Below are positions 11,556 to 23,374 of a DNA stretch of 64,000 bases, one piece after another. The position numbers were made by a program, and so were the translations under genes. The stretch is taken from NCBI RefSeq assembly GCF_958298935.1, contig NC_084941.1, positions 21,256,001-21,320,000 on the forward strand, given 5' to 3'. Numbering within the stretch: position 1 is the first letter of the stretch; every line of letters begins with the position of its first letter. The notes under the pieces were generated by a model. It saw only the letters and a program-made list of their open reading frames with translations. It ran no database searches and had not been told where the DNA came from. Origin of the DNA: Phragmites australis. Taxonomy: Eukaryota > Streptophyta > Magnoliopsida > Poales > Poaceae.

Positions 11556-14500
11556 CTAGTCGGAGTCGGAGCCTTCGCTGCTGCTCCTCGGGACTGGGGT
11601 CGGCGGCGCCTCCCGCGTGAAGCCGGCCGCCACCGCGGTGGCGGTGCTCCAAACTGCCTCCCAGGCGGCCTCCTCCTCGGCTTCGACCACCCCTTCCTGA
11701 GCTGGTTCCAGTGGGATGTTTGGGTCCCGGCTCCGGTAGCAAGCCAGGACGTGTTCGGCCACTGTCTGGGCCAAGCCACGCCCCTCCCGGGCGGCGAGTT
11801 CCTGGACGGCCTGGGGCAGCGCCTCGAGGCGCTCGCTGACCTTCTGGAAGCATAGGGCGAACCGGCCGGGGCCCGCCCCCTTCTCCTCCACGTGAAGTCT
11901 CCCGAGCCCAGCCACCCTCACGGACCGCTGCATCCGCCGGAGGATGTCCTCTAGCATCAGCTGCAGGCTGGCCCGTTCGACCGAGGCGGCCTCGAGCTCC
12001 TCCATCACGGTCCGCAGCCGCTCCTCGAGGCCCTGCCCCCGGCTGCACCAGCAAAGCCAGCGCCGAGCGCCTAGGCCTCAGCCAGCTTCACCTGCCTCGC
12101 CAAGACGGACAGGGCCTGCTCGTGGGCAGCCAGCTCTGCCTCGAACTTGGCGGCTCGCTCCTCCCTAGCAGCAGCGGCCACCGCCACCTCGGCAGCCTCC
12201 GCCTCCCGGCGGGCCAGCAGATCCTCCCGGGCGCCCAAGTCCGCCGTCGTTATCTCGGCGTCGATCTCCCGGCGTTGGAGCTCCCCCTCGACGTGCTGGA
12301 GCTCCTCTCCCCAGTATTGGAGCTCGGCGTGGGTCCGGTCGACCTCGTCCTTCTGGCGGGCTAGGTTAGCCTGGAGGGCCTCTGCTGCCCTCTCACAGTT
12401 CGTGGCCGCCTCCTCCCGCTCCTGCGCCTGCCTCTCCCTGGCGAGAGCCCCGGCAGCCTGCTGCCGCGATGCCTCAGCCAGGCGTGCGGCGTCTTCCCAC
12501 TCCCGCGCGACCTCCGCGCAGGCGTCCTCCAGAGCCTTCCGCTCCCGCGCGACCTCCGCGTGGGCCTCCTCCAAGGCCTTCCGCTCCTTCTCCATAGCGC
12601 ACCATTCGTCCTCGTTGGCAACGCGCGCCGCAGCGAGGCGGGAGTCGAAAACACGCCAAGCCGCGGTAAGCTGCGCTCTCTCCATGGCCAGAGCGGCGCG
12701 CTCCGCCTCCCGCTGCGCCATCTCCCCCGCCACAGCCGCCTCCAGCCGTACGATCACCTCCCGGGCGCTCCCAAGCACGACCGGGAGAGGGTCGGCGGGA
12801 TGGCTGGGCGGTGGCTGGGCGCTGGGTCCCCTGTGAGCTTCCTCCGGGGGGCTTGGGGTCCCCGAAAACTGCCGCGCGGTCATCCGCCCCGCGCTCAGCG
12901 AGCTTAGGGCGGACTCGGACGGCGCTGGACGCTCGGAAGCGGCCGCTGTTGTCGGCTCGGAGCAGGGCGGCGACTGTGTTTCTGTCTCGGCCGCCACGTT
13001 CCCCAGCCCCGGCTGCGCCACCGCGCTAGGCGGCCCTGGTTCCGCCGCTGTGCTCGACGGCCCTGGCTCCGCCGCTGTGCTCGATGGCCCTGGCTCTGCC
13101 GCTGCGCTCGACGGCCCTGGCTCCGCCAATGCACTCGGCTCGGGCGCGCTTGGCTCGAGGGTTGGCGCCGGCCTCGGTGCCTCCGGCCGCCCCTGGCTCT
13201 CGGCGGCGCCCGTAGGCGGCCTGCAAGAGAAGAATGGGATCAAAACTCAGAATTTAGTCCGGGCAAAGCACGCCCAGGAAAGAAGGGAGGACGAAACTTA
13301 CGCGGCTGTGGGTCTTCGGTACTACCACCTTGCTGCCGGAATCCTGTACTCCGAGCTCGGCGGTGTTGACCCGGAGTCCTCCCTCCTCCTCTTCCGCCGG
13401 GGGCTCTGCGGGGCCGCCGCGTGGTCTCCGGGCGCCGAATCGGGCCCAAGCACACCAAAGTGCGGTTCCAGAACCGCAGATGCCGCCCCCGCCGACGGCC
13501 CCGCGCTGGACGACTGGCCGCCCCGGTTTCCCCCCTCGCCTGGCGACGATAATGGTGGGGACTCCGGCACAGGAATAAAGAGCCGGGGGCGCTTTCCCCG
13601 GTCCTCCGGCGCCGTCGCCGCCCCACTGCCGGCGGCGCCTCCTCCTCCGGTGCGGCGGTTGCTGCCTGCAGCAGCCCCGCCGCTGGCCTGCGACCCGCCG
13701 CCCACGGTGCCCGCGCCGCCGGTTCGCGCTGGGCCGCTTTCGACCCTCTCGCCGGCCGCCTCGTCCACCCCGGGGATCTGGATAGTCCCGGAGTTCTGGC
13801 GCCCCGGCCGGTCGATTAGCCCCTGGGCGTCGAACTCCGGCAGCGTCGCTTGCAGCGCTGCCCGGTTTGGATCGGCGCAGAGCGTCAGTTCCTTCCAGGG
13901 GAGCTTCGCCCGGCTCAGATCGTCCACCCCGATCACCACCCGGAGGAGACCTTTCAGCTCCGGCATGCCGAGGTCCCACTCCTCGCCGATCTGCGTCCGG
14001 GTGATGTCCTGGGGGCCGGTGTAGTACCAGCAGGGCTGGACCCGCTCCCGCAGAGGCGACAGGCGGCGGCGCCGGAAGTCCGCCACCACCATCACGGCAG
14101 TCAGCCCGGTCTGGCGCAGAGAGTCGATGCGCGCCAGAACTGGGGCCATCCGCGCGTCCGCCGCCGGAGGCACCTCCCAGATCTCCCTCTGGGGTTCAGC
14201 CACCGCCGCCGGTAGGGTCAGGCGGTCGTGGGGGTCAACGTCGATGTAGAACCAGTCCCGCCGCCAGTCCTCCCACTTGCTCCACAGCACTTGGGGAATG
14301 TAGTGCTCCCCCAGGCCGTCCCGCAGCCGGAAGTTGCAGCAGCCGGCGACGTCCGCGGTGGAGAGGCCCCACTTCTTCCCGGTCGATCGCAGCACGAAGA
14401 AGTGCCGGAAAAGCGTCACCGACGGCAGCACCCCTACAAACATCTCGCAGAGGTGGGCGAAGATCGCCAGGATGACGACCGAGTTGGGATTGAGGTGCAC

Positions 14501-14773
14501 CAACTGGATCCCGTAGGTGTCGAGGGTCTGGAGGAAGAATGTTGAGAACGGCGGCACGAGCCCGGCCGCCACGAAAGAAGAAAAGAGGACGATGCGCCCC
14601 GGCCGGGGCGTCACCGGCGGAAAGCTCGCCGGCGTCACCACCGAGGCCCCTCGCTGGCCCTCGGGAACCATCAGCTTCCGTACCTTCTCCGCCGCCTCCT
14701 CGTTCAACAGCCGGGACTCCGGCAGCACGCCATCGGGTCCCTGGTCGCGACGGCTTCCTCCTGCCCTTGGCAT
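11556..14773 (-). pseudogene. Antisense ORF of the Tat gypsy element (spliced, broken)
   Basis: ATG at 14773 (minus) opens 483 codons with 'putative gypsy type transposon' (Transposase_28-like) features: FSSFVAAGLVPPFSTFFLQ, YGIQLVHLNPNSVVILAIFAHLCEMFVGV, LFRHFFVLR, then a Pro/Gly/Ala-rich tail. The frame hits TAG at 13322-13324, but a GT...AG intron (13221-13328; gtggta to cttgcag) would join in phase to exon 2 (13220-12071), which carries Ala/Glu-rich heptads, a long coiled coil of about 230 aa. A TAG at 12071-12073 and a frameshift separate it from a related acidic tail ending at 11556 (SSSEGSDSD). Antisense genes of this kind downstream of pol are known in Tat elements; their role is unknown. 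Confidence 0.8.
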
Positions 14774-14825
14774 CTCGTTGGAGGTGGGGGGTGGTCTGGG
14801 TGGTGGAGGAAGGATGATGCTCTGA

Positions 14826-15230
14826 TCGCCTAAGGAAGGTTTGGGGCTCAGGAGTTTACAATCGTTAGAATCTTAAATAAATTTCCAAAAATTTAAAAAA
14901 TTTACTAATATTTTTTTTATGTAATAGACTAATTTCTAAAATTATATATAGCCCTAGGTTATATGGTGGAAAGTGAGTTATTTTGTAATGCTCTATTTAT
15001 ATATATTTTATTATTTCATATGATAATAATAAATATAAAAATTATTATTTATAAAATAATTAAATTATACATGGATACAATACATGGCTTTGAAGAGAAA
15101 AAACACATTCTCATATCATTTCATACATCTAATCAAACAAATTTTCATACTATCTTATATATCTAACCAAATATATTCTTATATTATATCTATATATTTA
15201 ATCAAACAACTATTAGTACGACCTTATCCG
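14826..15230 (+). other. AT-rich spacer with three ~32-bp degenerate repeats upstream of LIP1
   Basis: The GC content falls abruptly after about 14860, marking the end of gypsy-derived sequence; no 3' LTR is present. From about 15109 to 15208 three degenerate units of the form ttcatat(c/t)at...atctaa(t/c)caaa(c/t)a are tandemly arranged. Runs such as tatatatatttaat could serve as TATA boxes, but I cannot pick one. Confidence 0.55.
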
Positions 15231-15489
15231 GAATTATCCCTTTCGAGTACCATCCCATCCACAACGATCCATCCCATTCATCGGCAGCCGACCGACCGAC
15301 CGACCAACCGATCGACTCGGCAGCCGCAGATCCCGTCCCCCTTCCCTCCGCGCCTCGGACCCCTCCTCCTGCTGCTCTTCCCCGCCTCGGATCCCCCGCT
15401 TCCGGATGAGGCCGCGGCCGCCGCCGCCGGATCCCCCGATCTAGTTGGTGGTGGTGCTGTTGCTGTTTGGTTGTGGCGAGGAGGGGAAG
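15231..15489 (+). promoter_or_regulatory. Likely 5' UTR / core promoter of the LIP1-like gene
   Basis: GC rises sharply here. The segment has a gaccgaccgaccgacc microsatellite (15285-15303), CT/CCT-rich tracts (cctcctcctgctgctc) typical of plant 5' leaders, and runs directly into the ATG at 15490 (context gggaagatgagg). The transcription start is not identifiable by eye. Confidence 0.5.
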
Positions 15490-18400
15490 ATGAGGTTCTG
15501 GAGGGACGGCGGAGGAAGCGGGGGCGGGAGTGGGCGGGACCTCAACGGCGGGCCACCGTGCGGCCAGGTGCGCGTCCTCGTCGTTGGCGACTCAGGTCAG
15601 CCCACCTTGCCTTGCCTCCGATTTCTAGCGAGGGACTATTAGCAGTAAATGTTGCGCCTTTCGTCTTGTTTAGGTTCAACTTAGTGGGATTGACTTATGT
15701 GCGGCTACATAGGATCGCCGGCCCGATCAGCAATCGACATTTCAATTCTGGTGATTCGGCCGATGAGTTCTTGCACTCCTCAGTTTGACTAATGTGTTCC
15801 TGCTTAGGATTTGATTTGACTGATGAATTCGTGCTGTGCCCTCTTCAATTCGATGCCATTTGATCTTCTTCTTTTTTGACAACTATAAGAGGAATCTTTT
15901 TCACTTCAATAGTGAAGGGTGACATGGTCCACGGATCCTTCTGATTTGGCACTGGCTAATATGCAATTCGGTTTAGCTATGGGCTCAGCTCGTAAGCAAC
16001 ATAATCAATTTCGATGCCATTTGATCTTCACTTTCACTTCCACACTGAAAGGTGCCACGGTCCTCAGATCCTTCTAATTTAGCAGTGGTTACTATGTAAT
16101 CCGGTTCGTTTATGAGCTCAGCTTGTAGGTAAGATATGAAGCTTTGGCAAAAGTATAAGCTGCCTCCACCCTTCAGGCTAAAATGTGATACCTATACTTG
16201 AAAAGGAAGACGGTGTGATGCTGTTCTCTTGAATTGCATACTTGCCTTTTGCCTGAGATTATGAAGCATGTGTGCTTTTGATGACTTTCCCAGCAGAGTT
16301 CACATAACTTTTGTCAAGTGGATATGAAAATATTTGAGAACTACCACGACCTCTTTTTAGCACAGCTTGGATCACGTATAGGCTATAAGGTTTAAGCTAA
16401 GATCAGCATGTGTGGAGTCAAAGCTACTCGGCTGTTAAGCTGCCTTCCAATGAATGCAATGCCTCAAGTTCTTGTCGTGTGATTTGAATCCATTTCATTT
16501 GTGCTTTGCTTCTATAAGAATTTAAAACTTTACATCATTGGCATGGTAACTGTTTCTCTGACTGTTGTGCCTTTTTCATTGTGTTAGTCCTCTCTCCTTG
16601 AGAAGTTCATGACAAAAGCATCATTTTGGGAGACATCGCTTTTTGCTTGAGTCTGAACTTTGTGAACCCAAACAATATTTTTCTTGAACTTGTCATAACA
16701 GCTATGCTAAAGTGTTGATAAGGGCTATGTTTGCTTATTGTCCTGTTAATAACAGGCTGCACTGAAATTATAGAAACTGTCTACGAGAATTGGAGAACTA
16801 TATGTATGCTACTTTGTCATTGCTTGGAACAAACTATACATTCTGGCGCATGCGTTGCCCTTAAACTATAAAATATTAATGTATTTTGAGTTACTCTTTT
16901 TTCAGACATGATGTGAACTACTAGGTTTAATGTGATTATGGATACATGTTAACTGAAATGAAACTATTAAACAATACCTATTGAATGTTGTCTAATTGTG
17001 TGGGAGTCTGGGAGATGACCATGTTCCTCATTTTTTTCACAGGTGTGGGGAAATCTTCTTTGGTGCATCTCTTGTTAAAAGGTTCTGCAGTTGCTCGACC
17101 AGCCCAAACAATTGGATGCACCGTGGGTATTAAAGTAAGTAATGCTTTGGCTAACTTCCTTTGTTTTAAGTTTTAAAATATATTCTCGCATAAGCTTTAA
17201 CTCCCATCATTTCAGCATATTACTTACAGTAGTCCAGGGAGTTCATCTAATAGCATCAAGGGTGATGCTGAAAGGAACTTCTTTGTTGAGCTTTGGGATG
17301 TTTCAGGACATGAGCGTTACAAAGATTGTCGTTCACTTTTTTATTCACAAATTAATGGTAGGTGTTTCTATACCTTTTTCTTTACCAGTACACTAATATT
17401 GTCTTGCATCTTTGTAATCATCATAACCTGTACTAAGGCCCAGTTTGTTTTTCATTCTGATTATGGATTCTAGCCTAAAAAAACAAAAACAAAAACAAAA
17501 GCAAAAACAAACGGTCACAATAAAAGCTGATTATCACAATCCACAAGCTAAGTTATACTACAAAATCCCACAATCTACAATCTGGTGGGAAGGAGCTTCC
17601 ACAGATTCTAAAGATTGGACTGGATTCTCACAATCTAAAGCTAAAACAAACAGACCCTAAAGTCTGTGCTTCCAAGAATTTCTATACATTTCGAATGTTG
17701 CTTCTTATTTCCTTCTAAATCTGTGCTTCCAAGAATTTTGCATATTTGCTATAGCTTGCTATTTAATTCGTAACCTGCACAAATTCTTGAAATTTTATGC
17801 CTTAAGTTAATTCATACCCATTACCAAATTTTGTACATCTGAATATAAGTAATGAAAAAAAATCCTTTACCCTATAATTTGGAGGGAACTGGCCAAGTGC
17901 AGCAAAGAGGGTATTTTGATGGTATGTTCACTTACAGGAATGATAACAGTTGAAATCAATGAATGTGCTCTTACTGTAATTATATTTTTAGTTGGAAAAA
18001 TCCTTTGTTGCTTTTACTTTATTAGTTTTGAAAAAACTTTCTTAGGAAGTGGATATTCGCATCCTGTATTCACCTTTTCCAAATTATTCATCAGGTGTCA
18101 TATTTGTTTATGACCTCTCTCAGAGGAAGACAAAGACAAATTTGAACAAGTGGGCAGTGGAGGTTGCTGAATCTGGGACCTTTTCAGTTCCTCTTGGGTC
18201 CGGTGGTCCGGGTGGCCTTCCAGTTCCTTACATAGTGATTGCTAACAAAGTGGATATTGCTCCAAGAGATGGTAGAAGAGTTAGCAGTGGAAATCTTGTT
18301 GATGTTGCTCGTCAATGGGTAGAAAAGCAAGGCCTACTTCCATCCAGTGATGAACTTCCACTTGTAGAGAGCTTCCCTGGCAATTCTGGCCTGCTCACGG

Positions 18401-19207
18401 TAAATCATTTTATTAACATTACTTACTGTTTGATCTCTTACACTTTAACCGACTATAATGTGGTGGTCCATAGGCTGTCTGACTAGTGGAGAATAATACA
18501 TATTGTTTTCTCGGTGTATGTATGCAATGAGGCTTTTAAAACTTTTAAATGACAGGTTGACCTTTGAATACAGGCTGTCAAAGATGCGAGATATGACAAA
18601 GAAGCTTTGATCAAGTTCTTCCGTATGGTTTGTGCAAAAGAATCATTGCCCATTTGATTACAATCCTCATTATATTTTATTATTTGTTAACGCTGTTAAG
18701 GTGCATCATTCAGTTGATAAGGAGAAGATATTTTTCGACTGAGCTTCCTGCCCCTAGCCCATGGTCACTCACTCCCAGAGAGGACACCATTCTTCCTGTA
18801 GAACCTGTGAATGATGATGAGCTGTTCCAAAGAAAAAGGTGAGTCTCCCTATTTCTGTTGCTGACACATGCGTGGCCATTTGGTCGAATGAACTTCCTCT
18901 TTGTGATTGTTCATCTAACAACTGAATTTACGTGGGGACAAGATCAATTGTTTTGATACTAGTTACTTTTGTGACATCTTGGTTACACATTTATTTCCTT
19001 ATCTTTTGCAGCTATAGCAGCCAGAGCTACAAATACAATGAAGTTGCCCCACTGCCTGCACAGCGGAACCTAACTCCACCCCCCACACCCTACCCACAGC
19101 AGCCAATGTCTTCTTCGTCTGAGAACTACAGATACCACAGATTCTCCTCTTCATCAATTCCTGATGCAAGTGGTGGTCGAACAAGCCGAGCAGACATCAA
19201 TATATGA
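15490..19207 (+). CDS. LIP1: LIP1-like Rab-family small GTPase (seven exons)
   Basis: Exons, all with GT/AG introns in phase: 15490-15595, 17043-17134, 17216-17357, 18095-18399, 18574-18627, 18714-18838, 19012-19207, giving 339 aa (Arabidopsis LIP1 is similar in length). GTPase motifs: P-loop GDSGVGKSS at residues 33-41, switch II WDVSGHERYKD, and NKVD. The long insertion GSGGPGGLPVP and the tail (LPAQRNLTPPPTPYPQQP) are hallmarks of plant LIGHT INSENSITIVE PERIOD1 rather than ordinary Rabs. There is no C-terminal prenylation cysteine. In Arabidopsis LIP1 acts in light input to the circadian clock; the same job here is inference. Intron 1 is 1447 bp. No stop or frameshift seen; likely functional. 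Confidence 0.95.
17437..17657. mobile_element. Tourist-like MITE in LIP1 intron 3
   Basis: Terminal inverted repeats ggcccagtttgtttttc (left) and, reversed, gggtctgtttgttttag (right) flank 221 bp. The trinucleotide TAA lies on both sides (17434-17436 and 17658-17660), as expected for PIF/Harbinger-derived Tourist MITEs. It holds an A/C-rich run (aaaaacaaaaacaaaa). It sits wholly within the intron and does not touch splice sites. Confidence 0.85.
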
Positions 19208-19480
19208 TCTGCGAGTTCTTAGCAATTACCGCCTGGAATGGGAATGTGCAAAACACATGCTACCTGAGCTTTTGAATCCCAGCTTTGTCATCTTTGAGTT
19301 GTTCACTTGTCTTGATTGTAAGATGTGCATGTTGTCATGATGTCTCCTTTTCTATTGTTGCTATCTCTTTGCAATCACTAGTGAACAATTCTTCTTCTAT
19401 TTCTTCCCTGTATTTTTTGAATCTTGTGGGTAGGCAACCCACATGTTATTTGCATTCAATAGAATCACTTTAGGTTAACA
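19208..19480 (+). other. Probable 3' UTR of the LIP1-like gene
   Basis: T-rich sequence after the TGA with no long open frame. No perfect AATAAA is seen; attcaatagaat near 19454 could serve as a weak near-upstream element. Transcript end not determined. Confidence 0.4.
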
Positions 19481-19984
19481 CACAACATGGTTTGCTGTCA
19501 ACTATTGATATTCTGTGTAATGGCAATTTTGAATCAAGCTATTCCCCAACTCCCTGGAAAGTGACCTGGAAGAAATGAAGGTTTACTGTATATGTATCAG
19601 CATGCTGTTTGATAAGATATCCACTCTTTATCTGGATCCTTTTCTACAGATTATGATGGTCAAGCACGTATGTGATTGGATTGACAAATATGTGTTCTAG
19701 ATACCTGGATATTATCTGAATACATCGGTGATTCGGTTGTATGGATAAAAACCGTACCTACTTTTACTACAGTATGAACTCTTAGCAGGAGATGCTCAAG
19801 CCTTTCTAGCTTTTCTTCAAGACATGCCCTGTCTGTATTTCTTGATTACGAAGGAGACAAGTTGGCTGAGTATTTCGCCTGAAATGGCAGATCTAACTAC
19901 CACCATTGAGATTTTTGGTTCATTGAGGAGAAAGGAATGTCAGTATGTATATGCACCCGTGTATATAGTGTGCTAAAATTAAGA
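19481..19984. other. Intergenic, nothing recognised
   Basis: No gene, repeat array or transposon end recognised here. Confidence 0.3.
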
Positions 19985-20290
19985 ATGAACTGGGAAGATG
20001 TTCAACATTGTTTAACTTGGAGCATCTAGTTGCATGAATCATAGCCAACTCGGTTATCTGCACCCTACATCTGTTGAGCAGTGTCTTGACCAATGACGTC
20101 ACTGGCAAAGTGCTCCTACATACTGGCGACAAGATTAGAGCATTTACGCGCATCCTCATCCCACCATGTTTTGTAAGCATTGAGCTGAGCCTCAAAAGAT
20201 GCCATGGTCTTAACGATCAAGAATCAGTCGTCCATTCGCTTCCAGATCGCAGGAGCGGAAGGAACAGGAGGACAAGTCGGACAGGTAGCT
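19985..20290 (-). pseudogene. Decayed copia-type gag (UBN2-like) fragment
   Basis: On the minus strand one frame reads MASFEAQLNAYKTWWDEDA, then LVASM*EHFASDVIGQDTAQQM*, with stops inside. This pattern (WW-eDa, taqqMW region) resembles the start of copia gag proteins. The fragment is short, has several stops, and lacks recognisable pol nearby. Family assignment is by memory of the pattern, hence moderate confidence. Confidence 0.45.
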
Positions 20291-21389
20291 CTCCAGTAAA
20301 ACATATAATCTTTCACCAACCGCACCTCAAATTAAAAAAAATAAGAAATCGAGAGAAAAAAAATAAATTACACTAAACATCTCCGAAAAGAACATAGTTT
20401 CAATGAATAGATTTAAACCCTAGGTTCCATAAAAAATCATTCCAAGTGTTATAGCTCACACAAACTTGCAACTCGATGAGGAAACACTCAAATCCAGAGA
20501 ACTAAGTATTGGGCGAAGAAACTCTCTAAGTTGAAGATTCTAGAGGTAAGGAATAGTTCATAACCAACTTATAGATAATTCTTATCCCTCTAGTAACAGG
20601 AATAATAAATTCAACACGATGCAAAAATTCAACTCTCTAACAAAAAGGAAAAATAGAACAAAATTGAAAAACTTGCAATTATAAAAAAGAGCCTAGAGAG
20701 GGAAACTAGAAGGGGATGAACACACAGGTAAGAGAAAATACATTATTCGTTATTTGCAGGGAAATACTCTATTTTTGGTTGATTACAAAGTAGTATTTTA
20801 TACACAGCTCTCACCAAAACTATAGGCTAAGCATTCCTCTCTTTTTCTTCTAAAATCCTAGAACTCAACTCTTAAATATATGGCTCAAGGAGGCTCTCAC
20901 AACCGTCCTCTCATATTTATAGGTCTTGGAGCTTTCTTGCATCCCATATTTTATAGTTTTCTTGCATCCCAAGTAACCTAGATTTCTTGCATCCCATGTA
21001 ACCTTCCTGATGATGACACGTGTATTATGTCTTGTGATCTCGACCACTAGAAAGTCTCTCCTGTTTCTCATCCCTCGAGCCGTCTTATCACTTGCACCGG
21101 TATCCCTTTCACTTGACTTTGTCAACACGCCATCGAAAAATTCATCGAACCCAACAAGGTTGAGGGGGAATGGATGTAATTTTTTCTGTAGATGTCCGTA
21201 GAGTAAAAACATCAAAATCAAAATTCGTATGCAAAAGTTATACCTGTTTTACTGAAGGCAGTCCGAGTCACCTATCAAATTGCGATCTTTGTTATGAGAT
21301 ATTCAGAAATTCATAAAATATTTGTACAATTTTGGATGGAGAAAAAATTTATATGCAAATCAACAATTCACAGAATTCATTATCAAACA
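20291..21389. other. AT-rich, LTR-like but unassigned sequence
   Basis: Low-GC sequence with repeated wording around 20930-21000 (three copies of a 'ttcttgcatccca(ta/ag)t' motif). It could be a leader or LTR of the copia fragment to the left, read on the minus strand. I could not find borders or target duplication. Confidence 0.3.
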
Positions 21390-21399
21390 ATTTAAGAAT

Positions 21400-21905
21400 C
21401 AACAATATAGCAAAAATAGTCATTAGTAACGGATCGTAACTATGATCCACCCATGACCTTCGGCAATAAAGGTTAAAAAGATAAAATATCTAGTTTCTAT
21501 CAAAATGACATGACAACTGAGGTGGTAAGGGGGTTTGAGCGCGAGAGGAGGTCGCAGGTTCAATTCCCACGAAATGCAAAGACTGAAAACCATTTGAATA
21601 ATGACATGGCTTGTGGGGCATACGTGATAGGCCCCTGTGTTAGGTGGCTCGGCTGAATTTTTTTTTTTGACTTTTTTGTCTAAAAAATGCAAAACGTGTT
21701 CATCGGTTATAAGTAACGGGTCACTATTACAATCCATCACGTATGTTCAGTCATAGGTGATGGGTCACAGTTACGACCCGTCACATATGGCTTTTATTAG
21801 TGATGGATTAAATTGTGACATATCACTTATGATCTCATTGATGATGGGTCTTTATTCGTCACTAATGATGGTTGCCACCGTCATCTATGATTTTTTTTTT
21901 CACGT
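21400..21905. mobile_element. Short CACTA-like non-autonomous element
   Basis: Subterminal inverted motifs occur at both ends: left tagtaacggatcgtaactatgatccaccc (about 21424 on), right many copies of gacgggtcgtaact / gtgacccatcac-type words in both orientations (21705-21880), closing with catctatgattttttttttcacgtagta. That layout is typical of CACTA ends. The terminal CACTA itself is degenerate and no clear 3-bp target duplication is seen, so the borders are approximate. Confidence 0.6.
21528..21576 (+). repeat. tRNA-like patch inside the CACTA-like element
   Basis: gaggtggtaagggg resembles a pol III A box and ggttcaattcc a B box (consensus GGTTCRANNCC, matching with R=A except the last bases), about 32 bp apart. 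No cloverleaf is complete, so this is not called a tRNA gene. Confidence 0.4.
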
Positions 21906-22350
21906 AGTATATCAAACTCAAGGAGGTTTGAGTCCAGTGAAGGAAAGCCCGTATTGGCTAGGTTTCCTCTCCATCGGAGACACCCCAACTTTAAGTCACT
22001 AAAACTAAACGGAATTTCCACGAAAAATACCTTTTTTCCATTGGGTAGCCCCAATTATGGATTATATTTTTTAAAAGGTCGGTGCTATATGAAACTTCAC
22101 CGGTCATGACAAAAATAGTGAATGCTTGGACAGTATGAAACTAAATGAGTTACACATGGCACTTTTGAAAATGACTTCTAATTATAACACAAGAATTTCT
22201 GATGTGCATAACGATGCACATTAGAAACTTGACCTGCAGAACATGGTTATGTAGCTCCGCCCCTGTCACCAGATGAGCACTGTGTCCCTTAAGGCAATAC
22301 CGAACTGAACTCTCTCTCTCAAGCAATATGTAGCAGGACAATGTTAAAAG

Positions 22351-22502
22351 AAATATAAGCTTGATCGATGGAATGTCCGATGCCGTCCAAATTATAAGGA
22401 TCGGGGTAGTCTTGGAATTGAGGATTTAGACATAAAAGATAAATTTCAACTCAGCACATGGTCATTCGAACTATTAAATGAAGATGGTGTCTGGCAGAAT
22501 AT
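22351..22502 (+). pseudogene. LINE reverse-transcriptase C-terminal fragment
   Basis: One frame reads KYKLDRWNVRCRPNYKD then LGIEDLDIKDKFQLSTWSF and LLNEDGVWQN, the well-known region of plant LINE proteins just after the polymerase domain (consensus LGI-NL-KN-LL-KW...). It is cut at 22502 by the CACTA element 22503-24810, and similar reading (QRKKTWGQH) resumes at 24814. Only about 50 codons remain, with no start. Confidence 0.7.
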
Positions 22503-23374
22503 CACTACTAATAATTTAAAAATCCCGTGCAATACGCTATTTCGAACTATTTACGGAAAAAAATCTGTACAAATCAGATTTGTACAGACAGTTTTGATCC
22601 ATTTGTACAAATAATTAGTATAGACCGTTTTAGTATTTTAGAACCGTCTGTGCAAATGATTAGTACAGACGGTTTTAGTTTAGAACTGTTTATACTAAGA
22701 CAAAAAATACTAAAAATAAAATTGTGACCTATACTTTTTTTAAGTCAGAACACCCCGGAAGGGGCGAGAACTGGCATTTCATTAATTGGTGTTTACGGAA
22801 ATTGGTACAACCACTTCTTAAAAAAAACCATCAAACAAAAATAAAATTACAGTCAGCTCATGGAGGTTTCTCCCTCCTCCGTTTGCATCACCACCAGGGA
22901 GAGGATTTGCATCTTTAAAGAGAATGTCTCAGTCTCAATTGCTAATAGTGCTGCAATTGTTAAATATAGTCCGGGTTTTTAAATGTCTAATACAACCAGT
23001 CGACCGCTAGAATGTATTGCAGTGAGCAGAAAGCCTCTTATTAAACATTTCCGAATGAACTGGGATGTATATTGGTTCCTCATCTTTCATACTGAATTGG
23101 AGTATAGCTGATACGCACTTACTATTCTTCTTCACATGAAAATATGCAGTTCTTGAGTACAAAAAAAGGTCCTATTTTAAACATCATACATGCTCACTCC
23201 AGGGCCAAAACCAAAACTAAGCTACTGAACGTTGAAGTTCATGGTTTCTAATGCAATGCACACAAACAATACAAGCAACTAATCCATCATGCATATGTAT
23301 GAACACTGATCATCCCTGATGCATATGTAACTCAAAATCATCTATTCATATAGCAGTAGAATTATACCTCCTGA

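Noticed and set aside
12122..14825. Plus-strand frames of 200-324 codons opposite the antisense ORF
   Set aside because: They are composition-driven complements of the coiled-coil and gypsy-type frame on the minus strand and show no domain.
14826..15230. Gypsy 3' LTR in the LIP1 upstream region
   Set aside because: None of the LTR's start words (tgtcggtgaatcagg) or palindromic units occur here; the element appears truncated.
21528..21576. Functional tRNA gene
   Set aside because: Only A- and B-box-like words; no acceptor stem, anticodon stem or T-run could be traced.
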